Positions 42,321 to 54,324 of a DNA stretch of 64,000 nucleotides are shown piece by piece. The notes beneath the pieces were generated by a model. The model made no database searches and was not told where the DNA came from. It was given only the letters and a program-made list of their open reading frames with translations. Origin of the DNA: Topomyia yanbarensis. Taxonomy: Eukaryota; Arthropoda; Insecta; Diptera; Culicidae. The stretch covers positions 467,476,766-467,540,765 of the forward strand of contig NC_080671.1 of NCBI RefSeq assembly GCF_030247195.1, in the 5' to 3' direction. Both the position numbers and the translations under genes were made by a program. The stretch's first letter is position 1. Every line of letters starts with the position of its first letter.

Positions 42321-43095
42321 TTATATATGCCATTTTAATTCTGAGCAGGAATCAATTGTTGAAGGGGATAATGGGAGAAGAGCAGGCATTGTAATTCTCT
42401 CTCTCACTCACGCGAGAAGAAGCTTATCCGATGTCCGACTTTTCCGAGATATAATGAGTCGCAAAATTCTCCATCTCCACAAATAGCGTGAGAATGATTT
42501 TCCGGATAAAATTTATTTGTCTTTTTCCTTCTCACCGGAGAAGGTGATAAAATTTTAATTTCGTGGAAATCAAAAAAAAACTTCAAAAAATACACTTAAT
42601 TACAAAGAAAAGCGGCAAAGAAGTATGATAGACTTGTTTTTTCGTGTTTTGGAATAACGACAGCAAAGCAGCGAGCGCAAAAAGGATACCGTGATAAACT
42701 CATTCACTCATTCTCCGGCTGTTTTATTTATCCGGAGAAATAACACGTTGTATCTATCCGGAGAAGTTGTGTGAGTGCCAATAAATGTTCGTGTGAAAAT
42801 GTGAGTTTTTATTGTCGCAGAAGCATTTACTCATATGAGCGATCAATGGAATGCCTGGAGACGAGCAATATTATATCAAACAGGAACTCTGAGCAGGATA
42901 TCATCCATTAGAGTTTTACACCGGATTTAATTGAAAATAAGAACATGATTCTATCAGCATCTTAAACAAATCATAATCTTCAGCAGAATTCTATCTTGAG
43001 AAGAATTCCACCAGACCTCTAAGAAGCTTTTTCTAGAATCCTGCATCAAAATTTAAAAAAAAAACCTATTTTAATCCACCTAGCGGTGCAATTGT
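42321..43095. other. Unassigned DNA with several CCGGAGAA motifs
   Basis: The motif CCGGAGAA or its inverse occurs about five times (around 42534, 42715, 42740, 42760), once as CCTTCTCACCGGAGAAGG. The CACTCAC/GTGAGTG phrases near 42405 and 42775 are in inverted orientation, so this may be another MITE. I could not fix its borders. Confidence 0.35.
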
Positions 43096-44401
43096 GCCTT
43101 TCTCAATTATGAATCAAGAGAATGTGTGCGTTGTTTATATTCATTAAAAGAGTTCGAGTTCTAAAATTTTGAAAAAAAAACAGCCACGGTAATATTGAAC
43201 TGAAAAAAGGTGCGAAATCGGCAAAGTCCCAAAAAGTCGATTTTTACAAAAGAAAAATTTTTCGAGATAACATAAAATCTCGACGTTTCATGCATTTTAA
43301 AGATGTTTGGCATCAAAAATACGAATTCGATTTCTGAAATTTCATGGGGTCCCCCCTTTGAAAAAAAATTTGAGTTCTGGCTTATATGGGAATTTCATAT
43401 GTGACCGGACGATTTAGTCTATATTTCCGGACCCATATAAGCGATCCGTACGAAATTTTATAGACATCTGATGGGATATTATAGCTATCATTTGGAACTA
43501 AGTTTGTGAAAATCGGCCCAACCATTTCAGGGAAACTGATGTGAGTTCGTAAATTTTGAAAGATGGCCGCTTTTCCCGGGCACTTCCGGAACCGTCTATG
43601 GTGGTCAATGTAGTCAACGAAAGTTTGGTTGGCCGTCGGTGACCTAGAACAACAAATTTAAGTTGTTTGAGAGACATTTTAGCGAAATTTTTACCTTTTT
43701 TGCTTTCATCGGAGTATCGGTTTGAATCACAATTTGCTATGTGATCGCACGCCACAACCTGTAACTCCGGAACCGGAAGTCGGATCGGGATGAAATTAAA
43801 TAGCCATTTACGGGGACGCAATACCTTTCATTTGAGGCCAAGTTTAGTCGAATCGGTCTAGCCATCTCCGAGAAACCGATGTGACTGTTATTCTGAATTT
43901 AGATACTTCCGCCGGGGCTTCCGGAACCGAGGATGGTGGCCAATGTGGCCAAATAGACTTTGAATGGATGTTAGTGACCTAATACTACAAATCGAAGCAG
44001 TTGTGGTCATATTTTGGAAAATTTTTCACCTTTATACATTCATTGCAGAATTTATTAAAATCGACATTTTCTGCGTGTTCGTACTTATCACCCTGTAATT
44101 CCGGAACCGGAAGTCGGATTCATTAGAAATTCAATAGCAGCCTATGGGAACGTTGCACCTTTCATTTGAGACTAAGTTTGTCAAAATCGGTTCAGCCATC
44201 TCTGAGAAAAATGAGTGACATTTTTGGTCACGTACACACACACATACACACACATACATACATACACACATACATACACACACACAGACATTTGCCGAAC
44301 TCGACGAACTGAATCGAATGGTATATGTCACTCGGCCCTCCGGGCCTCCGTTAAAAAGTCGGTTTTCAGAGCAATTGCAATACCTTTCTATTGAGAAAGG
44401 C
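43096..44401. repeat. TIR repeat with GCCTTTCTCAAT ends
   Basis: GCCTTTCTCAAT at 43096 is mirrored by ATTGAGAAAGGC ending 44401. The inside contains repeated phrases (CCGGAACCGGAAGTCGGAT occurs near 43770 and 44101), a CA-rich microsatellite, and a CTCGGCCCTCCGGGCC segment before the right end. I recognise this layout as a repeat common in culicine mosquitoes, from memory and not from a search. No coding capacity was seen; the 44131-44403 frame is the microsatellite. A 3' fragment recurs at about 47800-47921. Confidence 0.75.
44229..44288. repeat. (CA)n/(CATA)n microsatellite
   Basis: A compound CA/CATA array lies inside the GCCTTTCTCAAT repeat, where such an array seems to be a constant part of the family. 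Confidence 0.95.
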
Positions 44402-46540
44402 AAAAACCGTAGAAATGGGGATAAGAATTCAATCGAAATCCTGAAATATATGCCATTGGAATGCTAAGAAAACTTCTATCAGAATCCTGGAAACTATCCA
44501 AACAGAATCCTGACAAGCATGTCTTCAATATTCGAAAATAGTCAGAAACCTATGGAGCCAAATAGATATGATGATATTTTATGTGTCAAAAAGACCTGCA
44601 CTAACCGATATGTGTATTACGAGAAAAATGCACTCTTAGCTTAAAATTAAAAAGTTGCATATTTGGCAACACTGCCGTTAAAAACTAGTATTTTTCCTAG
44701 ATTCCCTGAACAAATCGTTCAAAAATCATCCCGCTGATTGATTCTAGTACAAACAGTAACAGATACATAATCCGAAGAAAAATATTTTTTTAAACAATTC
44801 ATTATAACTAAGAGTGTTCCCATTGACCGAGGGGTGCCTCAAACGACACAATAATTTAGGTTATTATACATTGGCTATAGATGAACGATATCTTCAAAAT
44901 TGGCGCCAATCAGTGAAGGTCGATTCCAAGTTTTGTTTTTTTTTTGTCAGTTTGCATGGAATAACCCCTATATAAGCTATATTTGAGACTGGCGAAAATT
45001 CGAGATGAGATTAATCCTGGACCCCCCATTCCCCAAAAAAAAGTTCTATTGACTGAAATGATCGAATTAGCACTATTATCAGAAATTCTAGTTGAAATTT
45101 GATTTTTTTCGAAACACCCAGATAATCGAATCATTTTCCCCGGATAGTCGAATCACGGATAATCGAATCCCCGGATAATCGAGTCCGACCTGTACTAAGA
45201 AATTTTTGCATGGATGCAACATTGTGATATTTTAAGAGGTTTTTAATAATTTTTCATTATATATCCAGCAATATCGCTTTCAAATGATGAAGACTGTGTT
45301 AAATTAATCATTTTAATCCAAATTTGAATGGTAAAAAGTTACATTATGCGGCAAGATCCGGCAAAGTTGCTGAAGCAGTATTATATAACAAGATAATAAA
45401 AAACATTCAAACTGGTTCGATCTTGTTCGATCCACAAATTGCAATCGATTTGAAAATTTAGCATTTTTTGCTAAGCTAATTTGAGGTGCATCGAAATGCT
45501 GTAGGGTCAAATACTATGTTCAGATAAATGTATGTATCTCTGTGAATATTTGCACACGCGTTCTTTCCCTTTTCCATTGATCATCTGTCTATGGAACTAT
45601 AAAATCAGATGTATTCACCCAGATCACCACGACATTACTAGTAATCGAAAGAATATAGAAAATCAACCTCTACACTGGTAGGTATATATGCCAAATTATT
45701 CCTAAAACTGGTTACTATCTATATTTAGTTCAGATTAAGGCATAATAGCGGCAATAGCGCAGTAAATAATTTCGGCCAGCATTAGACCCCAGTTACTCCT
45801 TTGTGCGACGCCGATTTATCCATTATCCACAAGCACGAAGCCATTGAATTTGATTCTAACGCTATCGCAATCAGTGACGTGTTGTATATTGGTTAAGTAT
45901 GAGAGGATTCAAAAAACAGACTTTACGATTTAACACAATATTTTGAAGTTAGCTTTGTTATCGAATTTGAAAACTAAAGTTGGGTAATGTCAAAAACATA
46001 CTAGCGAAGCTGACGCGAATACATGTTGGCGAAGTATCAGTTGAAGTTTTATAACATGCCACAAGTTCAAACTAAGTTTTATGAGTGGCTATAAAACTAC
46101 TATGAAACCTCAATTGTTGCTAAGGCATATCGTGCTAATAAGAACTGAACAATTAGTTACACCGATTATATATGATGCAGATACAGGAAGAATTTAAAAG
46201 AATTACTCCTCCATTCGTTCCAAAAAATTACTTCAAATGAAAAAAAAGTTATCCTAAGAACTAAACTAAAAGTAATTAAATCTCAACATGACAACTGCCA
46301 GTATTAGACCTGAACGGTATCTCCATCAGAATATTATAACAAGTTATTATCCAACCCATATCTCCCGTTAATACGAACACAATTTGTTACGAAGGTTCCA
46401 TTATATTATAATTTTACTAAACAAGTCATACATAAATATGTGCTTTCAGGATTAATTCTTTCTGTGATCAACACTTTTTATTCAATTGGTATTTTTTATC
46501 AATTTATTCAGCGGAGAAAAAATTCATAATATTTCAATTA
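44402..46540. other. AT-rich DNA without recognised genes
   Basis: A small cluster of GATAATCGAATC phrases occurs at 45120-45185 (four degenerate copies). Nothing else is supported. Confidence 0.4.
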
Positions 46541-46844
46541 CACTGGAGTTTTTTTATGCGGGGGATACGTGCCGCACAAAAAATTGCATAACTTTGAAAA
46601 TCCGCATAAAAACACATAAGGTGTGAAATATTTTTCAATATTAAGAGCCATAGTACTCAACGAAGAGCAAGGATTTGAAGTAAAAAAGTTTAGAGTAGGG
46701 TCATATGAGCAAGCTTGGAGTTTCCCGGCTACTTAACTCTTTGTCTTCTGCAACGCAGGAGTCAGGGTCTTTTGACATTAAATGCGAATCACCCGAGTCT
46801 GCGACATGTCCAGACAAGCGTAAAGTCACTTAATGACTTATGCT

Positions 46845-47465
46845 GTCGGAACCGTGACTCCCCGGAATCGCAAGACTGACCTCGGCAATTAAACGGACCA
46901 GCATCGAGATAATGATTTTGAGAGAAATTTCAACGTCGGGAAATTTCTCCGTCGGAGTAGACTAGGCCCACCACCGGGGACTAATTAGAATAGATCGAGA
47001 AGTAGCTCCGGCAGATGCTCGTCGGGGCGCCTGTCAACTGGAAGTCACACTCCACCCCGAATCGCAGGACCGACCTCGGCATCTTCCCTGGTAATATCGG
47101 TTTCGCCATCTGCCGGGGAACTCTTCGGCGGAGTAGGAAAGATCCACCTTCGGGGACTATTCCGAGTAGTCCGTAGCGAATCGCCGGCTTGAATCATCGG
47201 GGCGCCAGTGAACCGGACGCAATCCTCCACCGGGAATCGCTGGACTGACCTCGGCATTCTGCCGGACTGCATCTAAGGAAGAATAACGTGTCCGTCAATG
47301 GTTGCAGGAGACATTCTTTCGTCGGGGAACACTCCGCCGAGGTAGGCTAGCTCCACCGTCGGGAACTACGCCGAGTAGCACCGAACGCGACAGACCCTGG
47401 TCGTCGGGGCACCAGTGAACCGGAAGCCACCCTCCAACCGGAATCGCCGGATCGACCACGGCATC
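46845..47465. repeat. GC-rich tandem array, about four units of roughly 190 bp
   Basis: The phrase GAATCGCxGGACxGACCTCGGCAT occurs at about 46864, 47059, 47242 and 47441 with substitutions. The accompanying phrases TCGGGGCGCCAGTGAACCGG and CCACCGTCGGGGACTA recur at the same spacing. GC content is far above the surroundings. Minus-strand frames at 47045-47272 and 47366-47575 are different repeat units read out, not a gene family. Confidence 0.75.
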
Positions 47466-47799
47466 CAACTGGTCAACGTAGAGAGGAGGGCTTCTAGAAT
47501 ATCATGCCGTGCAGGACTGATATGGCGGTTATGAGACAAGCGAAATGTAGCAAGACCAGCTAGACCTGGAATCAAACGAAGTGCATTAGCACGCCTCCCC
47601 CCAAAGTAGTCATTTCAAATGGAATCCGGGGGATCAGGCAAATGTCGGACTTCTTGGTGGAGTTTAGAGGAATAGGGTTCAGAGTTATCTTCTCTGTTCA
47701 GAGCCTAGCACACGATGGACGAAATCGGTAGTATGGTCTAACTACTGAACGTGTGCCGGGTCGGCGCAAAAGCTTTACCACCAAGTAAAATGAATACGT

Positions 47800-47921
47800 G
47801 CACAGAGACTTTTTTCCGATCTCGCCGAACTGAGTCGAATGGTATAAGAAATTCGGCCTCGGTTAAAAAGTCGAAATTCCGACCGATTGCACAACCTTTA
47901 TTATGAGAAAGGTAAAAAGGT
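47800..47921 (+). repeat. 3' fragment of the GCCTTTCTCAAT repeat family
   Basis: The stretch CGCCGAACTGAGTCGAATGG, then TCGGCC, GGTTAAAAAGTCG and TATGAGAAAGGTAAAA matches the right end of the 43096 repeat. The microsatellite and left part are missing. Confidence 0.7.
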
Positions 47922-48223
47922 TTTCGGACATTTTCTGTTTTTATTTTCACTGACATCATGAATGCTTCTAATATCCTTAACCCAAAGACTAGTAATTAAT
48001 AATCTAAAATAAAAATATGAACATTTTATGTCTTTTGTTTGAGCAAGTGCATTCACGAGGATCTATCTTTCGATAAAATTCGCTTTAGGTAGTGCCCTAA
48101 AAATGAAAAGGAAGCTGCATAAAAATAATCGCATAACTTTCAAAATCCGCATAAAAAAATCGCATAACATTGAAATTCCGCATAAAAAAGTCGCATAAAA
48201 AACCGCATAAAAAGACTTCAGTG

Positions 48224-50700
48224 TATAGCCATAAAAACCATAGGATTCTGGTCAAAAAAATGTTTCTTTACACGAGAAGAAATTGTCTATTGGATATAAA
48301 GTTGTATGGTATCTGCTTTTATTTGTAACAAGAACAGAGCAACAGAATACATTCCAGCAGCAGTCGTATTATTTCATTTGAAAGAAGATTAAAACATAGA
48401 TCATGTATAATCCGGATCATTTTGAGTTATCTTCATAGGAAGCAAATTTTATGGAACCGAATGTTTGCTATGCTCTCTTTTAAACATCTCTCCAAAACCC
48501 AAACAAATCCATTTGTGTGAACAGTTTAAACGGCTGATCGGGACGAATTTCCATTTATATTAGAACAAATTGTTAAAATTTACATAATCTCAAAGCTCAC
48601 TCTCGTTTGCTGGTTTCCTTTTACCACCATTATATTTTAGGATCCTGAGAAACTACTTCGCTACATTATTTAGTCTGCTTCCGTTAGTGTAAGATTTTGT
48701 ATTTTTACGGGAGTACTTTAACTTCCACTGAGGTCGAAAATTCCGCATAAATCTGTCCAACTTAAAGAAAATCAACAATTCAATCATGTTAGTATTGTTT
48801 GATAAGTTGCTAAATCCAAAAATTGAGCAAAATAACATTTTGTAAGTTTTCGTGTCTGATTAAATTGATCCCAACAATTTCATAAACTTCTGTTATATAA
48901 CTATATCGAATTTCTTCAACATTTTCGGTAAACATCTACCCATGCATCTAATTCATATTGTTTATATTGCGAATATAGAAAAAGGACCGTTACTCTCTCC
49001 ACCGATCAAACCACTCGGAAGCAATCCATAAACCAAAAGACACATGTTCGCAAGCTTAATGCCGATCCGGTGTCTGGCGAACTTTATCATTCTTCCCGTT
49101 ATAACTCGGCAAGCAACAAAACTTGTTGCTCTTGACACGGGACCATTGAAGGAAAATAGACATCTCCAACCGACAATCACTACAAAAACAAATAACGAGC
49201 GTCTATTAATAAAAACTCGTTGCGAAGTCCGAGGAAAATTTGCCCAACTTGAACCGAAAAAGAAAACAGTGACTAAATTGAGAACGAGAAAGTATTATAC
49301 CGTGGAGGTTTCACATTTTACACTGCGTTTTTCACTACGTTTGATAAACAATTATCAGTGCCGTTCTATTTTCTACGGTCACCACTCGGTCACATTTCTA
49401 GTGTGAACATTAAAATTAACTCATCCAGTCGTGGACTGGAACAGCCGCAGCAACGATTCCGTAATTGCACCACACACGTCGAACTGCCAACAAGTTGGTT
49501 TATTTTGGCTAACGACGGATCCAATCAAAATATCATAATACCACCCGCCGGTTTGTCCGAGACGATGGATTTCCACTACGGTTTTTCGTACGTCACTAGC
49601 GGACAGAGCACTCCACAGAACGCCAATGGCCACGAACCGAATCGGACAACCGCGTACGTAACGAGCCGCGCTTCTTGCCAGACTGAGAACAAGACTGCGA
49701 GGGACATGGTTTATGGAAATTTGCTACGATACGTACGTACCAACACCTACTCTACTCTCTACTCAGATTCACTCGCTCAGAATTATTAGTAGACTGCTGT
49801 TGCCTTGGCTCACCTATAGAAAATTTGCTCGTCTGCCTGCTTACTGTTTATTGCTGGGGATTGGTAAACTTTTCTATACTCTGCCTGCTCATACAAGTTA
49901 ACCCGACACATACACACGCACTTCTCTAGATTACGGGGATTAACCTGACAACGCCTATCAGAAGAAATTAAATTATGCAAAATAATTTAAGTTTATCCTT
50001 ACGACGGATTAGCACGATACAATTTATTATCCATCCATTGACCTAATAATGTTTAAACATTGTTTTCAGTCCTCTGCATACATTTGTAGAGCGAGGTTCA
50101 TCATTTCAACGAGAAGCTAAATTTTGAATACTTACTGTACTGTTAGTAAATTGAAAGTACCTCAAAGTAAACGTATTCCATCAAAGCATTGTCGTAACCA
50201 AGCATACTGGGGAAGCTTTTTGAAGAAAAACTTCACTGTTTAGAAAAAGGTCTAAATTTCCCACAAACATATGATTAGGGCGTATAAGCCTGTCAAAATT
50301 CACTTTGAGTGGAAATTCCAGACAAACAGTTACTCGACAATCACATATATTGGCACTACACAAAAAAGAAAAGTTTTCTCTTTCATTTACTTGTGAAAGC
50401 ACGAAGTGATTTAACATTTTTTTTTATCAAATGCTTCCTTAAAATCATCTTCGGCTCAAATTGATTCGTGAATAGGCAACACACTATTCTACAAACAATA
50501 TTTACAACATATTTACAACGCGCGAAACCATAATTATACTTTTCAAACATATTAAAATAACAAATAAATAAATTAAAAATTCAAACATAATATGTACAAA
50601 TCTAATTTATATATACAAAACAACTATCCAAACAAAATACTACATTTTAAATAATTGGACGAACTATTTACAACAGTTAGCAACAAAATAGTATACAACC
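48224..50700. other. Intergenic DNA with a CpG-rich patch
   Basis: Most is AT-rich and featureless. From about 49400 to 49760 the sequence is richer in CpG and in hexamers such as CGTACG. On the minus strand it carries CTCAGTCTGG near 49680, which resembles the arthropod TCAGTC initiator. Frames 49044-49406 and 49358-49789 (+) overlap other frames and have no known motif. This patch could be a promoter or a 5' exon of either neighbouring gene. Confidence 0.35.
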
Positions 50701-50712
50701 CTATTTACATGT

Positions 50713-50935
50713 ATGTACAACACTTTTAGATCACTTTCGATTCCCACGGCAAACCCTCAGGCGGGCAAGTCTACCGGCGGGCAACCTGACGTTTGTCACT
50801 TCAATCATAAAACGTCACGCTACTGTCATGGCAGCATATCGTTATGCTCCATGTTTACATTACGATCGAAGTGCTTAAAGTTAAATATTAGTGGAAGAAT
50901 CGTGAATATCGGCCTAATATCCAACGAAAATCGAG
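50713..50935 (+). other. Putative 5' untranslated exon of the small spliced gene
   Basis: The stretch ends with an excellent donor, ATCGAG|GTAAGT (50935/50936). A GC-rich part near 50750-50800 precedes it. No long frame crosses the junction, so it would be non-coding. The transcription start is not known; the left border given is only where the non-repetitive sequence becomes less AT-rich. Confidence 0.45.
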
Positions 50936-51014
50936 GTAAGTGAAGAAACATTATCAATAAACATATCGAAGCTTTGCTTCGATTGATATTTACTTGAAAA
51001 AATGTCTATTGTAG

Positions 51015-53092
51015 GCGGAAACGGTGGTGGTGTTTTGCTGCCAGGATGCAATCTTTCTGCGAAAAAGCCGTGTGGTGTCCGGCGGGCTGAAATCTTTTTG
51101 CATATTTCAACCAAGAATAGAACCTCTGGGAACTGCTCCCATGTCGTAAGAGGCGACTAACAACATGCTAGGAGTTCCTAGGCCGACGTTTTGCTCCGTA
51201 CCGAAGACTTAATCTGGACGGACCTTAAGGTTTTCCATATTACCCTCTTTCCAGTCTGTATTTAGTGAATCACTGACATATACTCACCTTTTCTGATTCG
51301 CCTTTCTTGATTGTGTACCAACGTTTTAAGTTTCTTCTGGCGGTTGTATATTAGCCGTAAATGACGAAATTTAATTCTACACTAAGTAACAGAATATATT
51401 AATATACCGGCACTTCCACGCCAAGGTTTAACTTCCAAAGCTTTGGTTTAAAAACCGTTTTTAAAAAATGGAAACTTTCATGTAGGAAATTTATTGAATT
51501 GGCCTAAGATGGAGCTGTCGAATTTCACAAAAAGCTTTTTATGTTGCAAGTGATCTGTAGTTGTGTTAAATTAGGTATTTTTCTATTATATTTGGAACCG
51601 TCTACCGACAAATCTACATTTACGAATACCTCCAAAAGTGACTCCTTGAGGTCTCATGAAGGCCTGACACTAGCTTTATGATACTTTTGCTTTTCTGAAC
51701 AGTAATAAAAATCTCAACATTCAAGAACTTCACTTTGTCAGAAAATGTAGGGCCATCGGAAGCTAAAACTTCGTAAAATCGCACTCCTGGTCCTTTTTTC
51801 AGTGCAGTACTCTACGTCACTCGTTCAAATTTGCACCGCTCTTATGGTAGTCGGTATTTGCTAGTATTACTGTACTCCCATCCATTCTGGTAGTCAAACG
51901 GTGGGATAGCAAAATTCTTACAAGTTTCCTATCTCATGCCTCCACGCGAGTCTAAGTCTATTGATGACATTTGGTCCTTAGACCGCAGAATGAGAGGGTG
52001 CGAACAGAATGAGAGGGTGCGAACAGATCTAGTCGAGAAAACATTGCCGTAAAAATGAATAGTTGATCGGAAATTAGCCCCAATACGACTAATCTGACTA
52101 GTATCTATGAACACGGGTCAATACGTATTGAAAATTCGCCGCGTCTGTTTTTATGAACATAATTTAAAGCACCGTTATTGCTAACAAGCCCGTGCATCAG
52201 GTTAACAATCCTTTATATTTCCCTTCAGTGTTCGGTATTATCGCTCGTATACTTGTATTCCACAAACAATCCGATATGGAAAATAAGAAATACTTTCCTT
52301 GATTTATAACATCTCTCGCTATTTTTGCCTGTATAATGTGTTATCACTCGGTAGTTTTCAAGCCAATAAATATATCGTAGAGAAGAAGTAGCGAATTCTG
52401 TCCAAATACTGTTGCAATAAATAGTGATCCGGCCCATTACGCGGATAAGATTAGCTTTTCTAGGCAATACTCCCACGGTCGGCCGTGTGGAGTTCAAATT
52501 GCTTTTGTTTAGGGAACATAGTATACTCTCGGTAGCCGGCTGCCCAGAGTTTAAAAATAACCAAAAACTAAACAAGATCATCTCTTTTTCGAGTGATCGT
52601 GCACTCGAAGACTAACTAAACAACTACCTAATAAAACATGCTTTACAGGTCGCATCGTTTGCTTGGAGCGAATCCTAGACCTGATACCCTTCCAAACCAC
52701 CAACTCCGCGACACCTATGGAAGAGTCTGATGAATCGTCGTCCTTCCGTTAAGTAGGTGGAGCATCAACACTTCCCGTCTACCTTATCCTTTATCCTTCC
52801 CCGTGAACGATGGAGATGGGGGCGGCCGGCAATGATGGCTATCATGCTGTTGAGGTTTTAATATGGGTCGGATTGGTATGAATTCCTACTTACCACTTCC
52901 TAAGCAACTCTTATTAGATAATCAGCAGTCAAACATGATGAAGTCAGTGTGCAATCCGCCAAAATCATCGTCACAACGCAACGCAACGCAACGCAAGGAT
53001 GCAATCTTTCTGCGAAAGATTGACCTGCAGAAACCCACAAATCTTCTCGGGATCAACCATGAAGCCATCTTGACTTGCAAGATGAGCTACAG
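51015..53092 (+). other. Second 5' exon of the small gene, split by a retroelement insertion
   Basis: An acceptor (CTATTGTAG|GCGG, exon from 51015) and a donor (CTACAG|GTAAGT, exon to 53092) enclose what would be a 125-base exon if the insertion 51065-52995 and one copy of the 22-bp duplication are discounted. The two exon pieces (51015-51064 and 53018-53092) continue one another exactly at the duplicated 22 bases. Upstream reading frames are short; the exon appears to be untranslated. Confidence 0.55.
51065..52995 (+). mobile_element. Retroelement-like insertion with 22-bp target duplication and (CAACG)n tail
   Basis: Identical 22-bp copies (51043-51064 and 52996-53017) flank the insert. 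It ends in repeated CAACG units, as do some LINE 3' ends. The right part shares blocks A and C with 35555-36660. No RT or endonuclease frame is visible. It is either a deleted LINE or a non-autonomous passenger. A 19-bp tandem duplication (GAATGAGAGGGTGCGAACA) lies near 51988-52026. Confidence 0.8.
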
Positions 53093-53156
53093 GTAAGTAA
53101 AAGTGCACATTAAAAAAATTTAAAATTATAACCAAGTCATTCTATCAATTATAGAA

Positions 53157-53292
53157 ATGACCAATTATCCAGACGGGCCATCTCCCCACATCTCCACCGT
53201 CAGCGCTCAGATGAAGGGCAATACAGTTAACCCCTTCATCGTCCGCGGAACGGCCAGTGTGACTATAGATGCCCGCGATAAATGGAAAAAAG
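53157..53292 (+). CDS. Small spliced protein, coding exon 1 (55-aa product)
   Basis: The ATG at 53157 lies just after the acceptor (TTATAG|AAATG). In the spliced transcript the same frame has a stop (TGA) three codons upstream, so the start is well defined. This exon encodes 45 residues plus one base and ends AAAAAG|GTATTT. It starts MTNYPDGPSPHISTV and includes NPFIVRGTASVTIDARDKWK. It has no signal peptide, membrane segment or cysteine. I do not recognise the family. Clean splice sites, short introns (62 and 104 bases) and a soluble, low-complexity-free product make a real gene likely, but conservation is not tested here. Confidence 0.6.
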
Positions 53293-53396
53293 GTATTTAT
53301 GCCAACGCAACACGGACTGACAAATTCTAATTCCTTCCGTGTTCGGTGTAAGCTCATTTTCCTACATATGACTATTGGTCTTTCTCTCTTTCACAG

Positions 53397-53428
53397 ATAT
53401 TGCTGCTGCTATTAATCCAAAGCCATAA
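53397..53428 (+). CDS. Small spliced protein, coding exon 2 and stop
   Basis: The acceptor is strong (TTGGTCTTTCTCTCTTTCACAG-like pyrimidine tract ending at 53396). The first two bases complete an Asp codon, followed by IAAAINPKP and TAA (53426-53428). The unspliced alternative would read GIYANATRTDKF and stop at 53330. The 3' untranslated region probably continues to about 53600, where TTAATATAAAAC may serve as a weak poly(A) signal. Confidence 0.58.
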
Positions 53429-54311
53429 GGTAAAACGCAGAACCCGTCCCATCAAACTCAAAGAAAAAGTCGGAATACATCCGTAACCTCTGACGAACGA
53501 CTGGGACTTAGGCTTTCTGCTAAACCCGTATGCGCATTGGAATAATATAACAAAAAACTGCAAGAGAAATGAAAGAATTAAAAGTCGATTTTAATATAAA
53601 ACTTAGAGTTCATTTTTCCGAAAAACTTCCTTTGCTTCTCGTAACAGGTATGTTCCAAAGATCACTGAAACTTGTTCGATTTGTTCTTATATTCAACTTC
53701 GAATGATTCATGCTCCATTCCCTGCTGGATTCGTTCAGCCTATGGGAATCGGACGCGCTTGTTGGGACTGCTAACAGTACCCTACGGGAAACTGTCCTGA
53801 AGTAGGACATCGTGTTCAACACTTCTAAATTCAGATTCTGTTCTGTTTTATGGGTTCGTTTTTTCTGCTGTGTGCTCTATTGTGTACGGATCACAAGTGA
53901 AATAGAGCAAAGCGTAGATGATAAAATGATGAATGATTCAATTATTGCAAATAGGTATGTGAAATTTGTGCTATTGTTAAACTGATGTGGATTCGGTACA
54001 GTATGTAAAGCAAAATTATGAATTTTCATGGAATGAATCAAAATTAACGGTTCACGACACACAAGGCAAACCAAAAATCACGAGTTTCTTCGCGCAGAAA
54101 ACGATTTTGGAAAGCGTATAGTGTCCTCTTTTGCGTTCAGGACCTCTTATCGCGTTTTATCTTCACTTTCACTTTCTTTTCTTGTGGAGCAGTGGGACAG
54201 TGAAAGGGCACAAACATTTGTGCTTTACACGAATCCCTGCCACCTCCCGTCGGAAAAATCCTTAGATTTTTGAACTCTACCGAACCCTTGATTACCTTTC
54301 GCGGACTTTTA
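53429..54311. other. 3' flank of the small gene and retroelement leader
   Basis: The first 170 bases are probably 3' untranslated sequence. From about 54120 the sequence may be the leader of an LTR element whose primer-binding site is at 54312. No coding body was found. Confidence 0.4.
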
Positions 54312-54322
54312 GTTGGGCGCCA
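54312..54322 (-). promoter_or_regulatory. Primer-binding site of an LTR element
   Basis: The minus strand reads TGGCGCCCAAC, the classic sequence complementary to the 3' end of tRNA-Lys. It lies two bases inside a putative LTR end (TAACA). The match and position are good, but the rest of the element is missing. Confidence 0.7.
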
Positions 54323-54324
54323 AT

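Larger units (their letters stand above)
46541..48223. repeat. TA-flanked TIR element with CGCATAAAAA motifs (1683 bp)
   Basis: CACTGGAGTTTTTTTATGCGG-like and its inverse ending TTCAGTG (48223) form imperfect inverted repeats. TA lies on both sides (46539-46540, 48224-48225), as in Tc1/mariner-type elements. Near both ends the phrase CCGCATAAAAA or CGCATAACTTT recurs, five or more times on the right, so the subterminal regions are arrays. The middle holds an unrelated GC-rich tandem repeat and a fragment of the GCCTTTCTCAAT family. No transposase frame is seen. Confidence 0.7.

Noticed and set aside
44131..44403. A 90-aa minus-strand frame with long Cys/Val runs
   Set aside because: It is the readout of the CA/CATA microsatellite inside a known-type repeat.
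47045..47575. Pro/Arg-rich minus-strand frames resembling a small protein family
   Set aside because: They coincide with units of the GC-rich tandem array, so their similarity follows from the repeat.
49044..49789. Two overlapping plus-strand frames of 120 and 143 aa
   Set aside because: No domain, no splice support and strong overlap with frames on the other strand; kept only as part of an unassigned CpG-rich patch.
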